A stretch of 64,000 nucleotides of DNA from Nitrospirota bacterium. GTDB lineage: Bacteria > Nitrospirota > Nitrospiria > 2-01-FULL-66-17. Location of the stretch: positions 100,381 to 164,380 of the forward strand of contig JBFLXB010000002.1 of the NCBI GenBank assembly GCA_040757335.1, given 5' to 3'. The position numbers and the translations under genes are program-made. The notes beneath the pieces were generated by a model. It made no database searches. It saw only the letters and a program-made list of their open reading frames with translations, and had not been told where the DNA came from. Positions 29,926-38,088 of this stretch are shown piece by piece (positions within the stretch are counted from its first letter, which is position 1; each line of letters starts with the position of its first letter).

Positions 29926-30836
29926 GGGCCAGCCGCAGAATCTTCATGTACGACATTAAGTTTCGAAGCCAAGAACTCGATGGCATCGATGATTCGTGGC
30001 CCTGGTCGGTTGACCAAATCGCGAGGCACCGCGTAGAGGCGGCCGGTCTTCACCGCCGTGATCCGATCCCATCGCCGCCAGGCTGCGATCCGTTCCTCCG
30101 GCACGTGTTCGGACTCGCCGGCGAAAAAGATCACCTCGGGATCGAACCGCAAAATGGGTTCCAGCCCCACGCGCGGGTAAGATTCGGTGGGACCGGTCTC
30201 GAACGGTCGGCCCCCGGCTTTGATCAACACGTCGTACAGGAAGCTCTTCGGCCCGATGGTCAAGTAGGGGTTCTCGTCGATCAGATAGAGCACCCGTACC
30301 GGTGGGGAGGATGAACGCCGCGCCGCGACCGCGGCCAGACGCGCGCGGAGCCCGTCAACCGCCGCGGTTGCGGCTGCGCGGCGCCCGGTGATCTCGCCGA
30401 ACATGGTGATCCGGGTCAAGACCGCTTCGACCGAGTCCGCCTCCACACCCAGGAACGGGATGCCGAGATGCTCCATTCGGCGTGCGGTGTCGCGCATGCC
30501 GAGTCCGCCGGTGCTTACCACCAGATCGGGCCTGAGCGCAGCAATGGCCTCGATATTGGGGTTGACGCCCCCGACCTTGGGTTTGGACAGGGCGGCCGCG
30601 GGGTAGTTGCAGAAATCCGAGACGCCCACGATGGCCTCGTCCAGCCCGAGCAGGAAGAGGATTTCGGTGACGGCGGGCGAGAGCGACACGATCCGCTGCG
30701 GAGGGGCGTCGAAGCGCAGCGTGCGGCCGAGATCGTCGCGGACGGAGAGAGGCTCCGCTGATGCAACGGACGCAAGCGCGAGTGGTGCGAGGAGAAAGAG
30801 GGGAGACCGCCTAGGTCGGGAAGAAACGCGAAGCAT
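29922..30836 (-). CDS. btuF: Periplasmic cobalamin-binding protein
   Basis: 304 residues from the ATG at 30836 (MLRVSSRPRRSPLFLL), which gives a good signal peptide cleaved near ASAEP. It has the class III solute-binding signatures APQRIVSLSPAVTEILFLLG, VGVSDFCNYPAAA and VGGVNPNIEAIAALRPDLV, as in BtuF. It captures B12 released by BtuB and delivers it to BtuCD. It is the first gene after the riboswitch, about 100 bp downstream of it. Confidence 0.93.
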   Translation of the reverse strand: MLRVSSRPRRSPLFLLAPLALASVASAEPLSVRDDLGRTLRFDAPPQRIVSLSPAVTEILFLLGLDEAIVGVSDFCNYPAAALSKPKVGGVNPNIEAIAALRPDLVVSTGGLGMRDTARRMEHLGIPFLGVEADSVEAVLTRITMFGEITGRRAAATAAVDGLRARLAAVAARRSSSPPVRVLYLIDENPYLTIGPKSFLYDVLIKAGGRPFETGPTESYPRVGLEPILRFDPEVIFFAGESEHVPEERIAAWRRWDRITAVKTGRLYAVPRDLVNRPGPRIIDAIEFLASKLNVVHEDSAAGP

Positions 30837-30933
30837 GCGCAATCCTCGGCACCATGCCTTCGAGGATTGCACCCAGCTTCTTCATCCCGAAGTGCGGCTC
30901 AGGCCTTCGTGCGAGGCGCGACCGCGATCAGCT

Positions 30934-31092
30934 CCAGGCAGGTCTTCTGACTCCCGGATCATCCTACCCCCACCCTTCCCGGCTGATTCACTCGGCCAGT
31001 GGGCACTGCTTGGGGGATCGTCCCCGGTTACAGCGGCGGGACCGCCCCGGATTTTCACCGGGTTCCCTTTTCAAGCCCGATACGGGCTACCT
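30934..31092 (-). promoter_or_regulatory. Cobalamin riboswitch
   Basis: On the minus strand the leader shows the conserved cobalamin aptamer blocks in order: GGGAACCCGGTGAAAATCC, GCGGTCCCGCCGCTGTAACC, the B12-box region with GCAGTGCCCACTGGCC, GGGAAGG, and finally GTCAGAAGACCTGCCT. It lies between a sigma-70 promoter and btuF. Binding of adenosyl- or other cobalamins is expected to reduce expression of the btu operon. The expression platform is not clear; no obvious T-tract terminator was seen, which suggests control of translation initiation. Confidence 0.95.
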
Positions 31093-31104
31093 GGAACGAG
31101 GGGC

Positions 31105-31134
31105 ACTGTAGAGGAAAACAGAGGGGCCTGTCAA
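31105..31134 (-). promoter_or_regulatory. Sigma-70 promoter of the btu operon
   Basis: On the minus strand TTGACA (31134-31129), an 18-bp spacer and TACAGT (31110-31105) place the start of transcription just upstream of the riboswitch. Confidence 0.8.
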
Positions 31135-31159
31135 GCGCTTTCGAAACAGCGCTTTCGAA
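31134..31159. repeat. Two direct 12-bp repeats next to the btu promoter
   Basis: AGCGCTTTCGAA occurs twice (31134-31145 and 31148-31159) separated by two bases. The first copy touches the -35 box. Each copy contains the palindromes AGCGCT and TTCGAA. The arrangement looks like a tandem operator, but no regulator is known. Confidence 0.6.
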
Positions 31160-31390
31160 TCAGCCGGGTGGTGCGGGTGTTTCCAGCCCGAGGGATCCCA
31201 CAAAAGTGTCGGAGCTGTAAGGCTCCAGGTTGCACGCAGGTGAGACCCGAGTCCTACGGATGGGTCAGGGACATCCGGATATAGGGGGTCGATGGCGCGG
31301 TTTATGCAAATATTTGACATGACGAGCCGAAATCGGTAAACGCTGGACCAACGCGCCGTGCGGGAGGCACGGTGCAGGGAGGGTCATCCA

Positions 31391-31615
31391 ATGGCATCGA
31401 GGGATCATCAAGGCAAGGTGAACCCGGGCGCTGGTCGACCATCCATCCCGGGGATCGTGTTTGGTGAGAAAAAATTCGGCACTGCGGGGGGACCCGCGTG
31501 CCCGAAATGCGGCGGTCAGATGGTCTTGCGCACGTCGTGGGGCGCAAGGATCGGCACGTCGTTCTGGGGGTGCTCCCGCTACCCGAGGTGCTGCTCGACC
31601 ATCACCACGTCCTGA
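31391..31615 (+). CDS. Small zinc-finger protein, topoisomerase C4-type
   Basis: 74 residues from the ATG at 31391 after GGAGGG. The C-terminal half reads CPKCGGQMVLRTSWG, then FWGCSRYPRCCSTI, i.e. the four-cysteine zinc finger found repeated at the C-terminus of bacterial topoisomerase I. Here it stands alone, so it may bind single-stranded nucleic acid or be a piece of a larger lost gene. It stands on the opposite strand from both neighbouring gene groups. Confidence 0.6.
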   Translation: MASRDHQGKVNPGAGRPSIPGIVFGEKKFGTAGGPACPKCGGQMVLRTSWGARIGTSFWGCSRYPRCCSTITTS

Positions 31616-31689
31616 GCCGCAATCCGGCCACGCCGCAGTGGCGAAATTCGGTTCGCAGGGAGCAGTCGCCGCGCCGACCTACGGCGATC

Positions 31690-32160
31690 TCAGATGATCT
31701 CTTTTCGATAGTCCGGCCCGCGAGCCCGTTCAGGCGCCCGCTCCCATGTCCGGACCGGCCCGTCGACCACCCGGAACAGTCCGTGGGCGCCGGGTTGCGG
31801 AATCGCCTCCCACAGTCGCGCCAAGTCCGGGGACCGGTCCTTGAGCGTTCGGAGCAGGTCGTCCCATTCGGTCAGCAACTGCCCGCGCGTCTCGGGGATA
31901 GGAGGGTGCGTGCGGCGGCCGCGGATCTTCCGTCGGTCGAAGTCGTACCCGCGGAGGCGCGCTTCGTCGGCGACTCCCGCCAAGTAGGCGTTGATCGCCG
32001 CCAATGGGTCGCTGGCGGTGCGAAACCGCGCGAGCTGCGGATGGCGTCGGTATCCGCGCGTGCATCCGGTCAGCACGGCGCGGGCCAGTAAGGCCTCTCG
32101 CCAGAGAGCGACCAGCCCCTTGGCGTCCAAGTACCTCGGATGTAGCGTCCACAGCCTCAC
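31690..32160 (-). CDS. Pyrimidine dimer DNA glycosylase/endonuclease V-like (Pyr_excise family)
   Basis: 156 residues. The N-terminus reads MRLWTLHPRYLDAKGLVALWREALLA, here in two overlapping blocks (MRLWTLHPRYLD and LVALWREALLARAVL), followed by GYRRHPQLARF. This is the pattern of Pyr_excise proteins related to phage T4 endonuclease V, which cleave at UV-induced pyrimidine dimers. The second-residue Arg and the conserved HP and HPQL motifs are present. Activity on dimers is inferred by family only. Confidence 0.82.
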   Translation of the reverse strand: MRLWTLHPRYLDAKGLVALWREALLARAVLTGCTRGYRRHPQLARFRTASDPLAAINAYLAGVADEARLRGYDFDRRKIRGRRTHPPIPETRGQLLTEWDDLLRTLKDRSPDLARLWEAIPQPGAHGLFRVVDGPVRTWERAPERARGPDYRKEII

Positions 32161-32292
32161 GGTGTCAGCGTCGACTCACCCCGTCGCCACGAAGATATAC
32201 GCCGGTCGCTTCGACCGCGTCAAGACGTTGCGTGGGTATGGGGTTCTAGGGTATACCTGCGCACGGACCGCGAGACGATCCACCGACCAGGC

Positions 32293-35097
32293 ATGGACCT
32301 CCCACAGACCGCACAGGCGCTGTTGCAGACGTTGGAGGCGTTGGCCACCGAGTTGCATCGGTCTCCGCCGGCAAAGTCTTTGACGCTCGACAGCTCGCTC
32401 GAACGAGACTTCGGGTTCGACAGTCTGGGCCGCGTCGAGTTGGTGCTGCGATTGGAGCAGCGGTTCGGGGTGCGGCTGTCCGAGCAGGTGATGGCGACGG
32501 CTGAGACGCCGAGGGAGTTACTGCGGGCGGTGCTGGCCGGCGAGACCGGCGCCGCGCCCGCCGGCACCGTTGAAACCGTGCACGCCCGCGTGGGGGCGGT
32601 GGAAGGTGAGCCCGCGGACGCGGGCACCTTGGTGGAGGTGCTCCGCTGGCACGTGGAGCGACACCCGGAGCGGCCGCACGTCTACCTGCTGGACGATCAG
32701 GGGTGCCGCGAGCGGATCGCGTACGGGGAACTCTGGCGGGGTGCCGCCGCGGTCGCGTCCGGTCTGCGGGCGCGTGGGATCGGATCCGGCGACACGGTGG
32801 CGATCATGTTGCCCACCTCCCGGGAGTATTTCTTCGGGTTCGCCGGCATTCTCTTGGCCGGAGGCATCCCGGTGCCGCTCTATCCGCCGCTTCGGTTGGC
32901 GCAGATCGAAGACCACCTACGCCGCCAGTCCACGATTCTCCGCAACGCGGGCACTGCGCTCATGATTACCGTGCCCGAGGCGCAGCGGGTCGCGCAGTTG
33001 CTCAAGGCCCAGGTGACGTCGTTGCGGCACGTGACCTCGGTCGAGGAACTGAGCGCGGGAGCGCGGGAAGAAGCGCAGCCAAGCGTCAACCCCCAGGACA
33101 TCGCGTTGCTGCAATACACCTCGGGCAGCACCGGGACGCCGAAGGGGGTGATCCTCACCCACGCCAACCTTCTGGCCAACATCCGCGCGATGGGCGAGGC
33201 GGTGCGCGCGAGTTCCGAAGACGTGCTGGTGAGCTGGCTGCCCCTGTATCACGATATGGGATTGATCGGCGCGTGGCTCGGAAGCTCCTACTACGCCGCG
33301 CCGTTCGTGGTCATGTCGCCGCTGACGTTCCTGGCGAGACCCGAGCGATGGTTGCGCGCGATCACCGACTACAAGGGGACGATTTCGGCCGGCCCCAACT
33401 TCGGGTTCGAGCTGTGCGTGCGCAAGATCGACGACACCGCGCTCGCCGGGCTGGATCTCAGTTCGTGGCGCCTGGCGGTGAACGGCGCCGAACCCATCAG
33501 TCCCGACACCATGACGCGGTTCATGGCTCGGTTTGCGGCCGCGGGATTCCGGCCCGAAACCATGGCGCCGGTGTACGGGTTGGCGGAATCGTCGGTGGGG
33601 TTGGCGTTTCCTCCTCTGGGGCGGGTGCCGCCGATCGACCGTATCAAGCGCGACGTCCTCACCGCGCAGGGCCGGGCCGAGCCCGCGGACCCCGACGATC
33701 CCACCGCGCTGCGCTTCGTGGCCTGCGGCCGGCCGCTGCCGGGTCACCAGATCCGCGTGGTGGACCAAACCGGGCGCGAAGTGGGTGATCGCGAAGTCGG
33801 CCGCATCCAGTTCACCGGGCCGTCCACCACCAGCGGGTATTACCGCAACCCGGAGGCCACCCGGGCGTTGTTCGACGGAGAATGGCTGGAGTCGGGCGAC
33901 GACGGGTACCTTGCTGAAGGAGACATTTACATCACCGGCCGTGCGAAGGAGGTCATTATCCGGGCGGGTCGGAACTTGTACCCCTACGAGTTGGAGGAGG
34001 CGGTGGGCGCGGTGCCGGGCATCCGCAAGGGCTGCGTGGCAGTGTTCGGGACCGCTGATGCCGACACGAGTACCGAGCGGCTGGTGGTCGTGGCCGAGAC
34101 CCGCGAGGCGGATCCGGTCGCGCGCGAGGAACTCCGTGACCGCATCCGCGCGTTGGCGATGGACCTGTTGCACACCGCGCCCGACGACATCGTGCTCGCG
34201 CCGCCGCACGCCGTGCTCAAGACGTCCAGCGGCAAGATCCGGCGGGCGGCCTGCCGCGAACTGTACGAACGCGGCAGCCTCGGGAAACCCGGCCGCGCCG
34301 TCTGGCTGCAAGTGGCTCGCGTGGCGCTGGGCGGGGTCCTGATCAGCTCGCGCGGCGGGCTGCGCACCGCAGGCCGCATGGCCTACGCGGCGTACGCGTG
34401 GGCGGTGTTCGGAGCCGGGATCACGCTGGCGTTGGTCGGAGCCACCGTGATGCCCTCGGAACGGGTCCGGTGGCGCATCACGCGCGGGGTCGCGCGCCTC
34501 GGGCTGCGACTGGCGGGCATCCCGCTCGTGATCCGCGGGACCGCGCCGCGCACGCCCGTGCTCTTTGCGACCAACCACGCGAGTTATCTCGACGCGGTGG
34601 TGCTGGCGGCGTCGTTGCCCTACGGCGGCAGCTTCGTGGCCAAGCGCGAGTTGGCGAGCGGATTGGTCGCCCGGTTTTTCCTCCGGAGACTGGGGACGGA
34701 ATTCGTCGAGCGGTTCGACGCCAAACGCAGCGTGGAGGACACCGCGAAACTCGTCGACGCGGCGCGGCGCGGTCGTTCGCTGGTGGTGTTTCCCGAGGGC
34801 ACGTTCGGCCGCGCCACCGGCGTGCGACCGTTTCGGATGGGCGCGTTCGTGGTGGCGGCCCAGGCCGGGACCCCGGTGGTGCCCGTGGCGTTGCGCGGGA
34901 CGCGGTCGATCCTCCGCGACGGGTCGTGGTTCCCGCGGCGCGGCGCGGTCAGCGTGGTGATCGGCGAGCCGCTGGTCCCGCAGGGCAAAGACTGGGCCGC
35001 GGCCCTGGGGTTGCGGGAAGCCACCCGCAAGCACATCCTGCAATGGAGCGGGGAGCCCGATCTGCTCCTGGCCAGATCGGTCGGAGCCAACCCATGA
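32293..35097 (+). CDS. Trifunctional ACP / fatty acyl-AMP ligase / PlsC-type acyltransferase fusion
   Basis: 934 residues. An acyl carrier domain comes first (about 5-82), with the phosphopantetheine Ser44 in GFDSLGRVEL. An adenylate-forming ligase follows (about 110-660), with P-loop YTSGSTGTPKG 275-285, YGLAESSVG at 428-436, SGDDGYL at 534-540 and a C-terminal SSGKIRR Lys. Two hydrophobic segments near 675-720 precede a glycerolipid acyltransferase domain with NHASYLD (761-767) and FPEGT (833-837). The natural reading is that the protein activates a fatty acid, loads it on its own ACP and transfers it to a lysolipid or other alcohol at the membrane. Related Aas proteins are organised differently. 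Acceptor lipid unknown. Confidence 0.9.
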   Translation: MDLPQTAQALLQTLEALATELHRSPPAKSLTLDSSLERDFGFDSLGRVELVLRLEQRFGVRLSEQVMATAETPRELLRAVLAGETGAAPAGTVETVHARVGAVEGEPADAGTLVEVLRWHVERHPERPHVYLLDDQGCRERIAYGELWRGAAAVASGLRARGIGSGDTVAIMLPTSREYFFGFAGILLAGGIPVPLYPPLRLAQIEDHLRRQSTILRNAGTALMITVPEAQRVAQLLKAQVTSLRHVTSVEELSAGAREEAQPSVNPQDIALLQYTSGSTGTPKGVILTHANLLANIRAMGEAVRASSEDVLVSWLPLYHDMGLIGAWLGSSYYAAPFVVMSPLTFLARPERWLRAITDYKGTISAGPNFGFELCVRKIDDTALAGLDLSSWRLAVNGAEPISPDTMTRFMARFAAAGFRPETMAPVYGLAESSVGLAFPPLGRVPPIDRIKRDVLTAQGRAEPADPDDPTALRFVACGRPLPGHQIRVVDQTGREVGDREVGRIQFTGPSTTSGYYRNPEATRALFDGEWLESGDDGYLAEGDIYITGRAKEVIIRAGRNLYPYELEEAVGAVPGIRKGCVAVFGTADADTSTERLVVVAETREADPVAREELRDRIRALAMDLLHTAPDDIVLAPPHAVLKTSSGKIRRAACRELYERGSLGKPGRAVWLQVARVALGGVLISSRGGLRTAGRMAYAAYAWAVFGAGITLALVGATVMPSERVRWRITRGVARLGLRLAGIPLVIRGTAPRTPVLFATNHASYLDAVVLAASLPYGGSFVAKRELASGLVARFFLRRLGTEFVERFDAKRSVEDTAKLVDAARRGRSLVVFPEGTFGRATGVRPFRMGAFVVAAQAGTPVVPVALRGTRSILRDGSWFPRRGAVSVVIGEPLVPQGKDWAAALGLREATRKHILQWSGEPDLLLARSVGANP

Positions 35098-35146
35098 CAT
35101 CTGCGGGCTTGCGGCGTCCGGCGAGGCTGCGGTATATCGGTTCCCG

Positions 35147-35608
35147 ATGACGGCCTTTACGTATACGCCCATCGGCGTGTTTCACACGCCGTATCGCACG
35201 CCCGGCGAGATTCCCAAGGCGTTGGGCCAGGCCCCGACCGCCGAAGCGGTGATCGAGGTGGACCCGGCGTACGCGGACGGCTTGCTCGACATCGATCGGT
35301 TTTCTCACCTGTTCGTGATCTTCGCGTTCCATCTCAGCACCGCCAAACCCTTGAGGGTGTTTCCCCCTGGGCAGACCCAGGAACGCGGCGTGTTCGCCAC
35401 CCGCTCTCCCCACCGGCCCAATGGGATCGGTATTCTCACGGTGGAGTTGCTCAAACGCGAGGGAAACCGCCTGTTCGTGAAAGGGGTGGATGTGGTGGAG
35501 GGCACGCCGGTGCTGGACATCAAACCCTATCTGGGACATTTTGACTGTCGTCCCGAGGCCACGCTCGGGTGGATGGACGCCGTGGAAGAAAACCCGCTAA
35601 GACCGTGA
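35147..35608 (+). CDS. trmO: tRNA (N6-threonylcarbamoyladenosine(37)-N6)-methyltransferase
   Basis: 153 residues of the TsaA/TrmO beta-barrel family: YTPIGVFHTPYRTPGEIP, then IDRFSHLFVIFAFH, then GVFATRSPHRPNGIGI and VVEGTPVLDIKPYL. TrmO methylates t6A37 in tRNA-Thr using SAM. It lacks the C-terminal extension of E. coli TrmO, as many bacterial homologues do. It lies between the acyltransferase fusion and a TPR protein, each about 20-50 bp away on the same strand. Confidence 0.9.
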   Translation: MTAFTYTPIGVFHTPYRTPGEIPKALGQAPTAEAVIEVDPAYADGLLDIDRFSHLFVIFAFHLSTAKPLRVFPPGQTQERGVFATRSPHRPNGIGILTVELLKREGNRLFVKGVDVVEGTPVLDIKPYLGHFDCRPEATLGWMDAVEENPLRP

Positions 35609-35624
35609 AACGGGGAGGAGCCAA

Positions 35625-37268
35625 ATGAGGCAGGCGCGTGCGTACAGAGGGGTGATGATCATGTTGGCCGGGGCATTGGCTCTGGGATGGGGCCAGGCTG
35701 CGGCCGCGGAAAAGGCCGACTCGGCAGTCCCGCTCATGAAAGACCTGGGTAGTCTGCACCATCCGATCACCACGTCGTCCAAACCCGCACAGCGATATTT
35801 CGACCAGGGGCTTCGGCTGGCATATGCCTTTAATCACGCCGAAGCGCACCAATCGTTTCAGGAAGCCGCGCGCCTCGATCCGCAATGCGCGATGTGTTAC
35901 TGGGGAATGGCGCTGGTGTTGGGTCCCAACATCAACATGCCGATGGACCCGGCCGCGGAAGCACCGGCGCACGAGGCCGCGCAGAAAGCGGTTGCGCTGG
36001 CCGCCAAGGCGACCGTGGCGGAGCAGGTGTATATCCGTTCGTTGGCGGTCCGCTACGCAGGACCGGGGGGAAACCGCGCCGCGCTGGACAAGGCCTATGC
36101 CGACGCCATGCGCGAGGTGGCGCGGCAGTTTCGGGACGACGTGGACGCCCAAGCCCTGTTCGCCGAAGCCATGATGGACCTGCGGCCGTGGGACTACTGG
36201 ACCAAAGCGGGCGACCCACACCCCGGGACCCAGGAGATCGCGGCCACGCTGGAGGCCGCGATCAAGAAAAATCCCAACCACCCGGGCGCGTGCCATCTGT
36301 ATATCCACGCGGTCGAGGCCGTGCAGCCGCAACTCGCCGTGCCCTGCGCGGAGCGCCTCGCCAAACTCATGCCGGGCGCCGGGCACCTGGTGCACATGCC
36401 GGCGCACATCTACATGCGCGTGGGCCGGTACGACGACGCGGTCAAGAGCAACACCGAGGCAGTGGCGATCGACCATCACTATATCGAAGGCCGCAAGCCC
36501 GAAGGCGTGTATCCGCTGATGTATTACCCCCACAACGTGCACTTCTTGTGGTCCGCGGCCTCCATGGGCGGGCGGAGCGCCGAAGCGATCAAGGCCGCGC
36601 GCGACTTGTCCGCGATCGTCCCGGACGACGCGATCAAACAAATTCCGCCGTTGGAGGTGTTCAAGCCCACAAGCCTGTACGCGATGGTGCGGTTCGGCAA
36701 GTGGGACGACATTCTCAACGAACCCGAGCCGGCCAAGGAGTTCGCGTACACCAGGGGGATCTGGCACTACGCGCGCGGGCTCGCGTTCATGGCGAAAGGC
36801 CGGCTCGAGGGGGCGGATCAGGCGCTGGGTGAGGTGCGGATGTTGTCGGTCGAGGTGCCCGACACTCAGATGGTGGGTCTGAACTCCGCGTCCACGTTGT
36901 TGCAGATCGCAGGGTACGTGTTGGGCGGCGAACTCGCGGCGCATCGCGGCCGGACCGAGGACGCGGTGGCGCAGCTCCGGAAAGCGGTTGAACTGGAAGA
37001 CGGGCTGACGTACGAGGAACCGCCCGGGTGGCACGCGCCCGTCCGCCACTCGCTGGGCGCGGTGTTGCTGGCCGCGGGCCTGCCCAAGGACGCCGAGGCC
37101 GTGTACCGCGAAGACTTGCAACGCCACCCCGACAACGGTTGGAGTTTATTCGGGTTGTCCCAAGCGTTGGAAGCGCAGGGTTTGGACAAGGACAGGGTGG
37201 CGGTGGAGAAGCAGTTCAAAAAAGCGTGGAAGCAGGCGGACGTGACCCTGACCGCCTCTCGGTTCTGA
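35625..37268 (+). CDS. Exported TPR-repeat protein of unknown function
   Basis: 547 residues with a signal peptide (MRQARAYRGV start, hydrophobic core, AAAAEK cleavage region near 28). TPR-like helices follow: FDQGLRLAYAFNHAEAHQSF, CAMCYWGMALVLGPNINMP, then later repeats including AVYREDLQRHPDNGW and GLSQALEAQG. The H.. MPAHIYMRVGRYDDAV block near 265 is conserved in related exported TPR proteins. CAMC is not followed by His, so it is not a haem c site. No enzyme signature is visible. GGGGAGGAG precedes the ATG. It may scaffold an envelope complex. Confidence 0.75.
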   Translation: MRQARAYRGVMIMLAGALALGWGQAAAAEKADSAVPLMKDLGSLHHPITTSSKPAQRYFDQGLRLAYAFNHAEAHQSFQEAARLDPQCAMCYWGMALVLGPNINMPMDPAAEAPAHEAAQKAVALAAKATVAEQVYIRSLAVRYAGPGGNRAALDKAYADAMREVARQFRDDVDAQALFAEAMMDLRPWDYWTKAGDPHPGTQEIAATLEAAIKKNPNHPGACHLYIHAVEAVQPQLAVPCAERLAKLMPGAGHLVHMPAHIYMRVGRYDDAVKSNTEAVAIDHHYIEGRKPEGVYPLMYYPHNVHFLWSAASMGGRSAEAIKAARDLSAIVPDDAIKQIPPLEVFKPTSLYAMVRFGKWDDILNEPEPAKEFAYTRGIWHYARGLAFMAKGRLEGADQALGEVRMLSVEVPDTQMVGLNSASTLLQIAGYVLGGELAAHRGRTEDAVAQLRKAVELEDGLTYEEPPGWHAPVRHSLGAVLLAAGLPKDAEAVYREDLQRHPDNGWSLFGLSQALEAQGLDKDRVAVEKQFKKAWKQADVTLTASRF

Positions 37269-37339
37269 GCGCCTGTTCATGGAGGGGAATACCTTTGGGA
37301 CTCGCTGGGGCACTGGAAAGGTCACGCCTGTACACCTAG

Positions 37340-37720
37340 GCGGCGCGCGGGAGTGCCCGTTCTTGGCAGTCGTCGCCGCGGCCACTCCACCTCGTGGTTT
37401 GCAGCAGCGCCGTCATCTCATCCGCTGGAATCGGACGGCTTGCGAGGTAGCCCTGAATGGTCGAGATCGGAAAGGGCGCGATGCCCGCCGCTTGCCACGA
37501 CCGGGTCTGCGCACAGGCTTGGCGAAGCACCGCGTCGCCGATCGCGACGACCAAGCCGGTTTCTTCAGCCAGGGGGATGAACTGGGCCGGCGACAGCAAA
37601 CCCAGCTCGGGGTGTTGCCACCGCACGAGAGCCTCCATCCCCGTGATCCGCTTGGTCGTGAGATCCACTTGCGGCTGGTAATAGACGATAAATTCGCCCC
37701 GTTCCACCGCGTGACGAACC
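37340..37720 (-). pseudogene. Truncated EAL-domain (cyclic-di-GMP phosphodiesterase) remnant
   Basis: On the minus strand the frame reads [40 protein letters not shown] and [20 protein letters not shown], the start of an EAL domain including the EAL-motif Glu. It then jumps from [14 protein letters not shown] directly to [19 protein letters not shown], which belongs at the C-terminal end of such domains. About 120 residues with most metal-binding residues are missing. The N-terminal side runs into the MITE fragment, whose sequence supplies [15 protein letters not shown]. The product cannot be a working phosphodiesterase. Confidence 0.85.
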
Positions 37721-37723
37721 GGG

Positions 37724-37844
37724 GTTGTACGTGAGGCGAGTGGCGCCAAGGAGAAGCGGCTCCGAGCCACGAGCGCCGCCGAGACGGTGAGGCGGCCGAG
37801 GCTCCTCAGAACTCACGCTGCAGACGGACCTTTTCAGCAGCCTG
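37724..37844. repeat. Partial second copy of the MITE-like element
   Basis: In reverse orientation this matches about 4069-4185 of the first element: GTACGTGAGGCGAGTGGCGC, then GAGCCACGAGCGCCGCCGAG, then ACGGTGAGGCGGCCGAGGCT. It ends at the terminal repeat GGACCTTTTCAGCAGCCTG. The other half is missing. It separates the EAL remnant from the MerR-type operator, with only 10 bp to the -35 box. Confidence 0.8.
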
Positions 37845-37854
37845 TTTCAGGGGC

Positions 37855-37886
37855 TTGACCCTGGACCTAGGTCCAGGGTGTACAGT
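37855..37886 (+). promoter_or_regulatory. MerR-type promoter/operator with perfect palindrome
   Basis: TTGACC (37855-37860) and TACAGT (37881-37886) are separated by a 20-bp spacer, longer than the normal 17 as in MerR-family promoters. A perfect 20-bp palindrome (37859-37878, half-site CCCTGGACCT) fills the spacer. The start codon of the truncated merR begins only 8 bp after the -10 box, so the transcript would be leaderless or nearly so. Confidence 0.8.
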
Positions 37887-37893
37887 GCGCTCG

Positions 37894-38082
37894 ATGAAGC
37901 CCTCGACCATTGGATGGCTTGCCAGAGAAGCGGGTGTCCGGGTGGATACGATCCGCTGCTACGAGCGCCGGGGATTGATCCCGCCGCCCTCTCGGCGCGA
38001 TTCGGGCTATCGGGAATATACGGACTCGGCCCTCGCGCGGGTGCGGTTCATCCGGCGGACAGGGCCGCGACAGGAGCGGTGA
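37894..38082 (+). pseudogene. merR: Truncated MerR-family regulator
   Basis: 62 residues: MKPSTIGWLAREAGVRVDTI, then RCYERRGLIPPPSRRDSGYR and EYTDSALARVRFIRR, then PRQER and stop. The helix-turn-helix and the wing of a MerR regulator are complete. The long dimerisation helix and the metal-binding C-terminus (normally to about 130-145 residues) are gone. A deletion between merR and merA, possibly also removing merT/merP, would explain this. Without the dimer helix it probably cannot twist the operator, so control of merA may be lost or taken over by another MerR. Confidence 0.8.
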
Positions 38083-38088
38083 TCGGCC

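Noticed and set aside
28895-29986. N-terminal extension of btuD giving a 630-residue protein
   Set aside because: The extension is an out-of-frame reading of btuC; the ATG at 28894 overlapping the btuC stop gives a normal-sized ATPase.
32917-35172. A 751-codon open frame opposite the acyl-AMP ligase fusion
   Set aside because: It is an antisense shadow produced by high GC at third positions; its translation has no recognisable domain, while the plus strand carries three complete domains.
35520-37127. A 535-codon open frame opposite the TPR protein
   Set aside because: Histidine- and arginine-rich antisense translation without motifs; typical shadow.
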